DNA from: Balamuthia mandrillaris
Lineage: Eukaryota > Discosea > Longamoebia > Balamuthiidae
DNA length: 64,000 bases
Assembly: GCA_031835245.1 (NCBI GenBank)
Contig: JAVKOQ010000151.1
Coordinates: 62,001 to 126,000, forward strand
Reading direction: 5' to 3'
This document shows, one piece after another, positions 15,754 to 26,819 of this stretch (position 1 is the first letter of the stretch; the number at the start of each line of letters is the position of its first letter). Position numbers and translations under genes: made by a program. The notes below the pieces were generated by a model, which worked only from the letters and a program-made list of their open reading frames with translations, was not told the DNA's origin and made no database searches.

Positions 15754-18700
15754 TTAAGGAGCATCACGAGTAGGCAAAGAAGAAGCAGAGATTGTAACAG
15801 AACGAGGTGATGCTGCTGCGGTAACGAGGGTACTTTGTCTAGGCGGCATTGGTATAGCTGACAGCCTCTCCAACACCTGTTCAGCGGTCGGCCGTTGAGA
15901 AGGGCTGCCGTGCCAACAGTCTTGCACCAGTTTAGCCAATTGCGGCGGACATCGTTTTGGTATGTCCGGTCGTTTGCCTTCCAACACCATATCTTCTATT
16001 TGACTCATGAACCGAACCTTGTGACCATCGGTTAGTTACATTCGCAAAAGAAGAAAGGCAGGGGTGAGAGACAGAGAGGGAACGAGAGGAGAAAAGAGGA
16101 AACCTCGCCAAAGTAGTTCTCGCGAGTGATGAGTTCCCAGAGAATGACACCAAAGCTGTAGATATCGACGGTTTTAGCGACTGCGGCCAACAAAGCATCC
16201 TCGCTTTGGCCGCTCATCTCAGCTGCAATCATTTCAGGGGCCAACCAGACCGGATTGTCGACCTTGCGTCCCACTCTCTTCAACGTTCGTGGAGTGGGCT
16301 GCAACATCGCGTTTGGAAAGGGCTGTTGACTCATCTCCTCTTTGTTGATATCATTTTCGACTTCTTTGTTGTTGCAGGTATGTGGAAGGATTAGGCTGTG
16401 GGCTTGGCTGTCAGTCGAAGAGAGACTTCGTCTGTGCGTTTTCTTCTCGTATTGTTGTTGGGAAGCATCAGAGGATATGCTTCCTTCTTTGTTGTTTGTG
16501 GTGGTATCAGAAGTAGTGTTGTTGGGAATGGATGTGGGTGGTAATGAAAGCGGTTCCTGCGATAACACTTTCTTTGCCTCAGCTAGCCTCTTATAGCGTT
16601 CACCCTTGTGCACCCGAGTGGTATGACCGCCGCTGGTACTTAAACTGGTATCAGCGAATGGGGAAGATGTAGAAACCGCTTTGTCTTCGACAACATTTGG
16701 TGTTACTGAATCAACGCTTCCTGAACGAGGTCTTGGTCGGTCCTCAACAGGGGCAACATCTTCGTCACCGGCTTCCTTTATTGGTGGCTGTACCTCGTCT
16801 CCTTTTTCTTCTTTCTTCATTTTCTTCATTTGTTGTGGTTGATGTCGTTGGGGCTGTTGAGAGGAAGCATCATTAGCTATTTGTGCTTGTAGCTGCCGCA
16901 GCAGAGCTTGGGTGCTGGCCAACTCTGCTCTTGTTAGAAGCAGTTCTTGTTGGCTTTGCTCGTACTTTATACGAAAGTCATCTGCCTGCTGCAGAGCCGC
17001 CGCCAGCCTGTCGTTGTAGGTTCTACTCTCCCTCTTTTCCTTTTCAGTTGGTTCCTCTTTGGAGAGAAAGAGAATTGCAGCTTCTCGAGAGGGAGGAGTG
17101 TCTCTACGCTTCAACCGAATGGAGTCACCTCTTGGGGCAGGGCAAGGACTGCCATTGTAACGATGAGGGGGCGCTTGACTAGGTGGATCAGAGTCGGTTC
17201 TAGGTCTTCTCTTTAATGCTGACAACGATACATGATGAGTCATTGGAGTTGTTGCAGATGATGATGACGGCAATGGGGTGTTGTTTTTGAGTTGTTCGCT
17301 TGCTCCAGTTAACTCAGAAAGTCCAAAGTCTTGTACGATATTCACAAAATGTTGATTCGGATCAGAGGTGAGAAACGGAGAAGCAAGGACGCAGGAAAGC
17401 AGGAGAACGAGAGAAGGGAGCAGAGAAAAAGGAAGAAGAGGAACCAGCAATCTTGGCAATAAGCTCCCCCTCCCACCCAAGCAGTATGTTTGGCGACTTG
17501 AGGTCTCTGTGTATTATGCCTTGCCCATGAAGAAATACAAGCCCTCGACAAATATCCTTTGCCAACTTTAGCAAGACCAATGAAAGAATCGAAGAATCGT
17601 AAGATGGCTTTGCAGTAAAAAAGTCGCAAAAAATATCTGAAAATCCGTTACTTTGAAGACAATGTGCCACGAAAAGGGGCTTGTGGACTTGTGAATAAAG
17701 TCGTAGAGCGAACCCATCGGTAACCATTCCAACACGATTGCGAACGGTTCTTTGCAAACTCCTTTCAGTTCCACTATGTTCTGATGTTTTACTCCACTGT
17801 TAAAGAATTGTTTGTCAGTTTCTTTTCAGAATGATAACAAGAGAATCAAAATACCTAAGTATGCGTATCTCGTTGGCAAATTGTTCCCAAGAGTCTGCGA
17901 TGGCAAGCAAGTCATTACTGCAAACTGCCTTTGACTTTGACTTGCTTCCGCTTCCTCCACCGCCGCTTCCACTGCTCCCTTTCTTCATGCCCATCTTTCT
18001 GATCTTGTGTTGCTTGCCTCTGCTTCCACGTTCCATGGCTTCGATGTCCTCGTAGCCTTTCATTTGTTTGATGGCAACAACACCTCCATCCCATCGTCCT
18101 TGGTAGACAAGAGAGTCGCCTCCTTCAGCTATCCTTTCGACCCACTGAAGTTCTTCGCTTCTAATCCATCTTTCATTATTATACTGTTTGGTGCTTTTAC
18201 TTGTTGTGGTTGAGTTTGGTGTTAGTGTGGCTGTGTTGGATATATTCAGCATATTGCTGCTGTTTCCGATGACTTCAGTTCCAGTTGATGCTGCTGGTAA
18301 GGAGAATAATGGTGTTGTGGCCTCAACCTCGTGTAAAGAGGGATATGATTTGTTGGAGCCCGTCTTCTTTTGAGACGATTTGTTCTTTTTTGTTTTGTTG
18401 TTGTAGGCCGATGAAGTTGTGGTCCGTCTCACCGTAAATGTGTCATGAAGGGGGAGCAACAGGTGTCTCGGGATCTTCTTTGGAAACGTGCATAAAACCC
18501 TCTTTGTTGCTGTTGATGTAGATGCCACTCCTCCTGTTTGTGTGTGAAGATTTCCTAGTTGTTGAAACGCTCCGTGTTCGAATAGCTTGGAAAGAAGATT
18601 TACTGCTTGCGCAGAGTCATCAAGTTGCAAGCGATGAATAAGCCACTCTGTTGCTTGTGTACCTATGAGTTATTTAATGTAAGTAACTAATCAAAGCCAG

Positions 18701-19534
18701 AAGAAAAGGAGAGAAAGTACTAATAAAACTCTTTTTGTAGCCTTTCTTGTGTTCGTCCAAAGTCACTCCACAAAGAGGATGTCGCATCTCTAAGGATATC
18801 CGTCCTAACAACAATTCACTCTTTGCGCCTTCCGACTTGTATCTATACCGAGTAAAAGACGCTTCATCCGTTCTCTCCACAAGTCTCTTCAAAGCGGCAA
18901 GGGTGTTGGGAGACAGTGCAGAAAAAGAAGATGAAGTGGAGGTTAAGTGTGAACTGAATGCTTCGCTATCCTGGAGTTGGCCGAAGAAAACAGGTTTGTA
19001 CCCGAACAACTCAAACGCTTCTCTATTGAAATCGTTGCCAGTAAATAAGTCTTCTGCTTTCGAAGATGACAAAGTTGAAATGGCTGTAAAAGTTCTTTTC
19101 TTGTCTTCAATGGCAGGAAAGCTGTTAATGGTAACCATTCTGGTTCGAGTGGATCCACTTGTTGCTTCATGAGAGGCAGCGGCTTTGGCATCTTTGAGAG
19201 CGGTCATACTAGATTTTCCTCGAGGCGATACAAGAGGATGCTGTCGATGGTCTTTCGGATCGATGATGTCGTTCGGGTCGTGAAGAATGAGGTCCAATTT
19301 TCGAGCATACTCTGAAAAGTTCTTCTTGCTTTGTAGACGAGAGGGAGGAGGTCGTACCGCAGAAGAAGTGATGGAGGAGAGGTGGGATGCCGAGCGAGTG
19401 AGAGGAGAGCCTGGTGTAGGGAAGACTCTTTGTTTTACGGGTACAGAAGAGTCACTGAGCCCCATCTCTCGTTTATCTTTGACACTGTTGTTAGTGGCAG
19501 TTTCAGGCGAATCGCTTGTCTCAGTGTCGGACAT
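15754..19534 (-). CDS. TKL protein kinase with DEP-like domain and giant activation-segment insert
   Basis: Exons 19534-18721, 18662-17855, 17796-17652, 17565-17445, 17329-16104 and 16017-15754 give 1125 aa. The N-terminus is low-complexity. A DEP-like domain is rebuilt across junction 1 (residues ~230-310, ATEWLIHRLQLDDSAQAVN). The kinase starts near residue 410: degenerate glycine loop AEGGDSLVYQG, lysine in VVAIK, a ~45-residue Gly/Ser/Lys insert before helix C (FANEIRIL), catalytic HRDLKSPN and ADFGLSEL. The APE motif (VWLAPEM) comes only about 360 residues after DFG; the insert is open frame and includes a coiled-coil-like stretch (LAAALQQADDFRIKYEQ) and Ser-rich runs. Helices F to I follow normally (DIYSFGVILWEL). 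It is probably an active Ser/Thr TKL kinase; its pathway is unknown. Confidence 0.9.
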
Positions 19535-19700
19535 GTCGATTGCTTGCAATTTTTCTCTCTAGTGGTACTTCTGTGCCTCCGCACTTTGCTCAGCAAAAAG
19601 AAACTTCGGGGCCAAGCAGCCTTCCTTGCGTGAATAGACGCCAAAGATCTATCGTACTATATTTGGTCAATCACAGGCAATCCAAACAAAAAGAGAAACA

Positions 19701-19751
<51 letters not shown>

Positions 19752-19866
19752 TGTTACAAGATAATGGTGTATGCATACATACATTGTTTACTTTGTTTTT
19801 TTGTGGCCGAAGAGAGAACCTCCTTTGTTCTTTTTTTTTTACATTCATGTGACCAGTTTTGTAAGC
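19535..19866. other. Spacer between TKL kinase start and NUP42 stop, with (GA)n 19704-19748
   Basis: The spacer holds the TKL kinase promoter, a 45-bp GA microsatellite and the 3' flank of the NUP42-like gene. No additional gene was seen. Confidence 0.6.
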
Positions 19867-21509
19867 TTACCGCAAGTGCGGTGGTGGCTCTATCTCAGGA
19901 ATGCGTCCCAACGCAAACGAATCCGCTTTGAATGCCGCTATATCTTCCTCCGTCAGACCTCCGCTTGCCGTTGTAGCAGTTTCTTTTGCAGCGTTGGGTG
20001 GTTTTGCTGTTGTTTGTTGTGGTTGCTCTTTGGTTGCATCGCCTTTGCCTAAAATTCCCCCAGCAGAAACATTCCCAAACAACGAAGAACCTCCTCCTCC
20101 AAAGAGGCTTCCTCCACCAGTTTTGGGCTGAGAGCCAAAGATGCTTCCTCCACCTCCTCCTCCAAACAGGGATGACGAACCAGAAGCAGATTTAATGCTT
20201 CCTCCACCAGATTTTTCGCCTTCGTTTTGTGGGTTCAGCACCTCAAAAATATTGCCAGTGCGTGCTGCTGTTCCTCCTCCACCTCCACCTCCTCCTCCCC
20301 CTCCAAAGAGGGATGATGAACCACTCCCTCCGCCACCACCAAACAAGCTCTTCGTTGTGGTAGTTGTCGATTTGGCTCCTCCAAAAATGTTGCTTGCGGC
20401 ACTGCTTCCTGCTGCTGCTCCGCCTCCTCCAAATAGCCCTCCTCCTCCCGCTGCTGCGCCCCCTCCAAAGATGTTGCTTGCGCTACTTCCTCCACCTCCT
20501 CCAAACAGTCCTCCTCCACCTCCACTTCCTGTCGCCGCTCCTCCACCGAATATATTTCCACCACTTGTTGCTGGTTTGCCAAACAGGCTCGATGAAGGAT
20601 TTGTTCCGCCGAATATACCTCCTCCTGTTGTTGCTGCCGAGCTTCCTCCTCCACCAAATATATTTCCTCCAGTTCCTCCACTACTTCCTCCAAATATGTT
20701 GCTTGTTGCTCCACCTCCTCCCCCGCCACCAAAGATGCTGGTTGTTCCTCCTCCACCCCCTCCAAATGGAGAAGAAGCAGCGGCGCTGCCGCCACCACCG
20801 CCAAATATGTTGGCGCTGCTGCTACCGGCACCACCACCTCCAATAAACGCAAAGGGGTCGTCCAGCAGTCGCCTTCGGTTGGCCAGATATGTCTGTACTC
20901 GTTGTCGCTCTTCTTGTATCTTTTTTTTAACCATTGTTAGTTGGTTGGCACAGCTGAGAAAGAGAGAAAGCCAGAAAGAGAGGAGAGAGAGAGAGAGAAA
21001 GGGAGAAAGAGAGAAACATGAAAGAGAAGCATTACCTGTTGTTGCAGCCCGCCAGCAGCAATCCGTTTGTAGGCTTCCAAGCGCAGTTCCTCAAAGGAGA
21101 TGTCTCCAGGCATGTGGTTCTCTTTGCTCTTCTCAATGCCATAGCACGTCAACGGATAAAACATGGTTGCTTCCTTGAAATCCTCTTTCGCTGTCTCCCT
21201 ATTTTTTTTCATCCACAAAAAAATAAAATCAGTTTTGTCCTACACAAAAAAAAAAAAAGAGGAAAGCGCTACAAACTTTAACGTTTTCACATTCGTTGTG
21301 CTTCTGCCACTATCCCCTCCGCCACCTCCTCCGAATAATCCTCCTCCACTGCTGTTACCTCCACCTCCTCCAAATACTCCACCGCCGCCGCCACCGCCTC
21401 CACCCTGAGGGCCGCCCCCAGCGCCAGGATGCAAAAACTTGCAAGCAGCACCACGGTTACATTTGCCTTGTTTCCAAAACTTACAAACGTCCTTCTTTTT
21501 GCCTTTCAT
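19867..21509 (-). CDS. NUP42: NUP42 (hCG1/NLP1)-like FG nucleoporin with CCCH zinc finger
   Basis: Exons 21509-21277, 21198-21036 and 20919-19867 give 482 aa. The N-terminus is a single CCCH zinc finger (CKFWKQGKCNRGAACKFLH, C-x7-C-x5-C-x3-H), then Gly-rich FGG repeats, a helical middle (FEELRLEAYKRIAAGG), over 20 FGG/IFGGG/LFGGG repeats, and a C-terminal motif ending EEDIAAFKADSFALGRIPEIEPP. That end matches the Nup42 C-terminal Gle1-binding segment. It is expected on the cytoplasmic face of the nuclear pore, assisting Gle1/DDX19 in mRNA export. The stop codon overlaps a GTAAG that resembles a splice donor, so a short extra 3' exon is possible but unsupported. Confidence 0.92.
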
Positions 21510-22049
21510 ATGCGCGTGTTGTGTTCACTCGCGGACGTGCGTGTGTGGACGTCTCTCTTTCTCTCTTCTTGCTTTCCCCTCTTTCTCTCTCCTTCTTTCT
21601 CTCTCCTTTTTGCTTTTTCTTTTCTTTTTACGTCTGGTATTGCACAATTGGTCGTCAAGAATTGCTCTATTGGAGGACAGCTTGTGGAGCTCAGGGAATT
21701 ACTGCAACAATTGACGTCGAATGCTGAACCATCTGTGGACAATAGCTCTTCGTTAAAAACAAGGGAAGAAAAAACCCCAAAGGAGAGGAGTGCTGGCGAA
21801 GGAGAGGCGAAAAGGAAGCAAAGCAAAGCAAAGCAAAGCAAAGCAAAGCAAAAGCAAAGCAAAGCAAAGCAAAGCAAAGCAAAGCAAAATCAAAAGCAAA
21901 AAAGGAGAGGCGGAGAAGCATTTGTATTTGAGTGATATCTGCAGCTCTATTCACTGGGTTTGTTGTTCATTGTGGGTGAATGAGGTAAGCAAGAGAAAAC
22001 AAGAGAACAAGAGAAGCAGAGTGAGAGCGAGAGAACGAAGAGAACAGGA
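21510..22049. other. NUP42 promoter / LSM5 3' flank with (AAAGC)n array
   Basis: This 540-bp spacer contains an (AAAGC)n pentamer array at about 21818-21888. A plus-strand open segment at 21640-21800 encodes a leucine-heptad-like stretch (GGQLVELRELLQQL), but no start or splice signals frame it. I leave it unannotated as a gene. Confidence 0.5.
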
Positions 22050-23054
22050 CTAGTAAGAGAGATTTAAAACGCACTCGTAGCCTTGACCTTCCTCTTGTTC
22101 CTCTTCTTCCACTCCTTCGGGTCCTCCTGGTACCATCTGGTTTTTTTTTGTTGTTGTTGTTGAAAAGAGCAGAAAAGAATGAACAATCACGCCAACAAAG
22201 CATTTAGCACACGAAAATGAGAAACACAACAGAAAAGAAAGTAAGCAAGAAATAACAAACCATGCATATGTTGTTTCCGTTCAATAAAATCTGGTCGAGG
22301 TGGATTTCTTTGATGCCTGATGGAGAATTCTCGCTTGGGTGCAAGGTTAGTAGAGAGAATAAGGAAGCAGCAAGAAAACGAAGAAGAAGAAGAAAACGAA
22401 GAAGAAGAAGAAAACGAAGAAGAAGAAGAAGAAGAAGAAGAAGAAGAAGAAGAAGAAGAAGAAGAACAAGAACAAGAACAAGAAGAAGAAGAAGAAGAAG
22501 AAGAAGAAGCAAGAAGAAGAAGAACAAGCAGCAGAACAAAGGAGAAGAACAAGCAGCAGAACGAAGAACGAAGCAAGAAGAAGAGCAAGGAGTAAGAAGG
22601 ACAGGAACATGAAGGAGAGGAGAAAGAGAAGACTAAGAAGAGTTATGAACAAAAAAGAACAAGAAATACGTACTACTCTACAACGTCCTCGAGGACCATG
22701 TCTTGTGATAACAATAGAGGGTGAAGGGAAAAATACACAAAGTAATACACCAAACACATGAAAACAACGTCCAAGTCTCTGCACGCTCTGTTTCATTTAA
22801 AAAAAAGGATACTGACGTGGTCATCAAACCCAAGCAAGGTTCCAACAATCTCTTTGTCACCTTTCATGATGATCCATAACCGAGAGCCGATGGCAGCATC
22901 CACCAGCTCTGTATTTGTTTTTTCAAAAATCGATCAACAGGGGATGTGGAAAAAAACAACAAAATACAGGGTGAGGAATTGTTTTTTTAACAAAAAAAAA
23001 GAAATACCAACCGAGAGGAAGAAGCTGCGAGATGGAGGGAGGAGGTTGCTGCAT
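22050..23054 (-). CDS. LSM5: LSM5, U6 snRNA-associated Sm-like protein
   Basis: Exons 23054-23012, 22908-22813, 22701-22674, 22333-22261 and 22136-22050 give 108 aa. The Sm1 motif ([20 protein letters not shown] then [16 protein letters not shown]) and Sm2 motif ([17 protein letters not shown]) are intact and nearly collinear with human LSM5, so the junctions are secure. It is part of the LSM1-7 (decay) and LSM2-8 (U6) rings. A Glu-rich C-terminus is about 15 residues longer than usual. Intron 2 starts GTATCCTTTT, a U12-type donor. Intron 3 holds a (GAA)n run on the plus strand (22378-22516). It is divergent from GID8 by 107 bp. Confidence 0.95.
22378..22516. repeat. (GAA/GAACAA)n microsatellite in LSM5 intron 3
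   Basis: The array reads as (TTC)n on the LSM5 transcript. The Glu/Arg-rich open frames on the plus strand are artefacts of it. Confidence 0.9.
22702..22812 (-). other. Probable U12-type GT-AG intron (LSM5 intron 2)
   Basis: The donor is GTATCCTTTT, the U12 consensus. A branch-like TCCCTTCAC lies about 20 nt before the acceptor, matching TTCCTTRAC at 7 of 9 positions. The intron is 111 nt and ends in AAG. Confidence 0.6.
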
Positions 23055-23161
23055 TGTTTTTCTTTCTTGTGCTCTTCTCTTTCTTTCTCCGTTGTTTTCT
23101 TCGGAATGCAAAGAATTCATAAGACCCCTCATGCAGAGGAGGAATTTGATATATTTGAAGA

Positions 23162-24556
23162 ATGTTTGTTTTGACATTTGCTCGAGGGGTATTTAAGATG
23201 ACGTGCGTCTGTCGCCAAAAAAAACAGGAAGAAAAGAAGGAAGAAAGGATGGAGGAGGAAAGGCGCAAGAGGGAGGAATGGGACGGCGTGGAGGTCCAAG
23301 GACAAGACCTGCGGTCGCTCATTCTGAACTATTTGCTGCACCACTGCTACGCTGACACAGCGAAAGCCTTCGTGGCAGCTTGCAACCTCCAGAAAGCAGG
23401 CAAATCTCAACAAGGCCTCCACAAGAACATTCACGAACGCAAACGTGCGTCCCAATGCCTACCTTTTCTTTTTCTATTTGTGTTTTGCGTTTCCATTTTA
23501 TTTATTATCATTGTTTCCGTTTTTGTCTTTTATTTTATTTTGTTTTTATTTTGTTTTTTTTTTAATGTTGTTGTTGTAGTTGACAAGACTAAACAAAACA
23601 AAAAGGTGTGTTGGAGTTGGTAAGGGAAGGACAGATCGAGGAGGCCGTCGCCGAAACGGAAAAGCACTTTCCGAACGTGTTGAAGGACCACCCGAAAGTC
23701 CGTTTCCAGCTGCACTGCCAACAATTTGTGGAGTTTATCAGGCAGAGGGACACGAAGAAGGCCTTGGCCTTTGCTCAGAAAGAACTCAGCGCCTATGCTA
23801 AGGAAGACCCCAAGGACCCTTCCTTCCTTGACCCGCTCCAAGTACGCTCCTTCTTCTCGTCTCTCGTCTCATTTCTTTCATTCGCCCCATTCGTCTCTCG
23901 TGCTCTTTTCTTCGTTTATCTCTTTTTCTGTGTACTTACTACAAAATAATGAAGGACCGGATCGCGTTGATTGCCTATGAGGAACCAGAAAATAGCCCTG
24001 TTGGACAATATCTTTCTGAGGAGTGCAGAGAACAAGTGGCTGACACTCTCAACAGTGCCATTTTAGGTTCGTTATTCTCTTTCTTCTTCTTGTTCTTCTT
24101 GTTCTTCTTCTTCTTCTTCTTGTCCTCTTCTCCTCCTTTCTCTCTCCCTCTCTCATATGTAGGCTCACATATCCCAATAACGCTTGTTCAGATCATTTCG
24201 AACTTCCGAAAGAAGCCGGAATGGAAATATGTCTAAAACATCTTACCGCTCTTCGTCAAGAACTAGACTCACAAAGAGGAAAGGTTTGCTATTCTCGTTT
24301 TCGTTTTTGTTTCCTTTGCTCCTTGCTCTTTTTCTTCTGCTGCTATACTTGTTATTTGTCTTCTTCTTCTTCTTGTTCTTCTTCTTCTTCTAGTTCTTGT
24401 TCTTGTCTTCTTCTTGTTCTTCTTCTTGTTCTTGTTCTTGTTCTTCTTCTTCTTCGTCTGTTTGTTGACAAGAATCTGAAAACAAAGGGTAAAACATTGG
24501 AGCAATGGACTCTTTCCAAATACTTACAACACGAAGAGCATTCTCGACAAGAATGA
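23162..24556 (+). CDS. GID8: GID8/TWA1-like LisH-CTLH-CRA subunit of the CTLH/GID ubiquitin ligase
   Basis: Exons 23162-23444, 23606-23841, 23955-24066, 24192-24283 and 24473-24556 give 268 aa. An ATG at 23162 opens the frame, but in-frame ATGs at 23198-23200 and 23249 are also possible starts; human GID8 would fit the last. LisH: DLRSLILNYLLHHCYADTA. CTLH: ERKR|VLELVREGQIEEAV and EFIRQRDTKKALAFAQ. CRA: RIALIAYEEPENSPVGQYL and MEICLKHLTALRQEL. The family is the scaffold subunit joining RanBPM- and RING-type subunits of the GID E3, which degrades gluconeogenic and other targets. No SPRY domain is present, which favours GID8 over RanBPM. Confidence 0.92.
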
Positions 24557-24737
24557 ATAGAACAGCAAGGCATTCATCCAACTTTTTTGTTTTCAGTTTT
24601 TTTAACAGCGAGTTTCTTTCTTCTTTTCTTCCTGTTGTTAAATATGTTTACGCTTCTAATATAGATGAGAAAACCACAAATGAGGTATATACAAATGATC
24701 TTAACAAAACTGACACACAAACATATTTAAGAGAGTA

Positions 24738-25832
24738 TCAGCTGCTAAGTTCGGCAGCTGCTGGGAGAAGGCCAAGCCGCTGGATTTCTTTGTACGTATT
24801 AACGGCAGTAAAGTCAAGTAAAACAACTAACAAATGCAAAGAAGAAACTGGAAGGAAATAACGAAGTGAGAGGTAAGAAGAAAAGAAAAGGATATTGTTG
24901 AGGAATCTCCATGAGAGCATGCAGCGCAAAGGTGGGAGCAAAGTCAGATTCTCCTGTCCGCTGCCATTTCTCCTTCACTTCGCTATAGTTCACAAACTGA
25001 AACTATTCACAAAGAAAAGTTAGTTCACCATAAACAACAACCAATACTAATGACAAAAAATCGCTCACATTGTCAAACCGCCGCTTTGGTAGTTCGTCGT
25101 CCTGTGGCGAACAAAGCAGTTAGATAGAAGATGAACAAAATGGAATATTGAAAGGATAATGTACAAATTCATGCATAAGATCCCATGGCCCATCCCTGTG
25201 TGTCTATGGTGAGCAATCGAACGAAGCAAAAGAGGAAATCTCTCTCATCTCTTTCTGTGCGATACGATTACCCAACACCGATAGCGATGATACTAAGTGG
25301 ATAATTGGAGGCGGTTACAATGGCTTCTCTTGTCTCTTGCTCACACACCACTTGACCATCTGTTATTATTACAAGAATATGGTACTGGCAAAAACATGCA
25401 ACAAACCGGATTTGAGAAAAAGCAAAAATATGAGATGAGAAGCATTCTAACGCTTCAAATATACCTCCTTAAGCTCCCGAACGATACGTATCGTCTCGTA
25501 CTAGAAACAAGCGCGATATTAGTCAATCCACATCTGCAAAGTGGCATGGAATTGGTTAAGTACCACGAGAGGTGCAAAGGAAGTGGGGCCTGCCAATATC
25601 ACGGTTGGCGTTAGTTGGTTGTATCGCTGCAGTACGTCCTCAATGCCATCACACACTCTATTCTCATAGAACGGAAACACCTTGTCACTGCCACTTCGCT
25701 GATCACCTGCTCATTACCAATGTGAATGTTTATAACAGGTAATACGATAACGACGAAACGGTATCGAGAATGGAGAATGAGGAATGTGAGATAAAGAAGA
25801 AGAAGAAGAAGAAGAAGAAGAAGAAGAAGAAG

Positions 25833-25882
<50 letters not shown>

Positions 25883-26745
25883 GAAGAAGAACAAGAACAA
25901 GAAGAAGAACAAGAACAAGAACAAGAACAAGAACAAGAACAAGAACAAGAACAAGAACAAGAAGGTACAAACCAAAACCAAAGCAAGGAATGAGCTTATC
26001 TTCATCGAACGGCTCCAAGGTCTGTCCCACGATGGCTATCACCTCTTGGTACGGGTTAAAGCTGGGAAAGGAACCACGGGGTTTCACGTCGTGCAAACAG
26101 TTGGCAGCAAAGGTTCGTCTCCCTGTGTAGATGTTACTTTTGCTGTAGTCTATGCCTAACACTAAACTTGCGCTTTGTTTCGGTGGAGAAGAAGGGATTA
26201 ACGAGGAGATGAAGAAGCATGAAGGGAGTGACGAAGCAGGAGAGAAGAGGAAGAGAAATAAGGAGGAAGAGGTTTTCACTCACGTGGTAAGGCCTGCTTG
26301 ACGAAGTGCATCCTGAACCTCTTTAATGGAAGAGAAGTCATCCTCTAGATGGCGACAAACAGTGTCAGAATGAAGAGAAAGGTGAAAGCAGAAAACAAAA
26401 AGAGCAGGACGAACCAATCGGCACAAAATTCTCCTTCTCTTCAGTCTCGGCAAAAGGGTCATCTCCAGAGTCAACCAAACGACCCACCAACTGATACAAC
26501 AGCCTGTTTAACCACGAGGAAGCGGGCCTTCCTTCTCTTTCTCCATCAGCCATCCCCGTTGGCGAGGAAGCAGCAGGAGAGGAAGAAGCGGAGGACAGTG
26601 AAGAGGGCGAGAAGAACCGATCAGGAAAAAAGTAGCACAGCGTGATCACGCCTATGACCACCGAAAGGAACAGCTGCAGCACCAACAACACGTACTGGAA
26701 CGCCGTCCAGAAGCTCTGCAGCAAGCCATGCAGCAGCTCCTCCAT
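24738..26745 (-). CDS. Copine/RGLG-type VWA-domain protein with N-terminal membrane anchor
   Basis: Ten exons: 26745-26415, 26344-26284, 26172-25973, 25706-25564, 25500-25465, 25384-25272, 25195-25165, 25101-25069, 24996-24896 and 24795-24738, giving 368 aa. An N-terminal hydrophobic segment (residues ~15-42, [18 protein letters not shown]) is followed by a Ser/Pro linker. The copine-type VWA domain follows: [17 protein letters not shown] (DxSxS MIDAS), [52 protein letters not shown] and [13 protein letters not shown]. The order and wording match copines and plant RGLG E3 ligases, but the C2 pair and the RGLG RING finger are absent. It may bind divalent metal and anchor to a membrane; its function is unassigned. 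The last intron is a U12 AT-AC intron. Confidence 0.92.
24796..24895 (-). other. U12-type AT-AC intron (VWA gene, intron 9)
   Basis: The minus strand reads ATATCCTTTT at the donor, TTACTTGAC as branch site 18 nt from the end, and the intron ends in AC. Splicing it gives PQQYKEIQ, the expected copine/RGLG continuation; no GT-AG solution restores that frame. Confidence 0.88.
25797..25968. repeat. (GAA)n-(CAA)n-(GAACAA)n compound microsatellite in VWA-gene intron 3
   Basis: Three adjacent trinucleotide/hexanucleotide blocks fill the intron between exons 3 and 4. The poly-Lys/Asn and poly-Leu/Val/Ser open frames come from it. Confidence 0.95.
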
Positions 26746-26819
26746 TCTTTATTCGCTGCTGGCCTTCTTCCTTCTCATCACCATTAATTTTAAGCATTTC
26801 CTGTTCATCATTAACTTTG

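Noticed and set aside
20141-21178. Long plus-strand Pro-rich open frame
   Set aside because: It is the antisense shadow of the Gly-rich FGG repeats of the NUP42-like gene.
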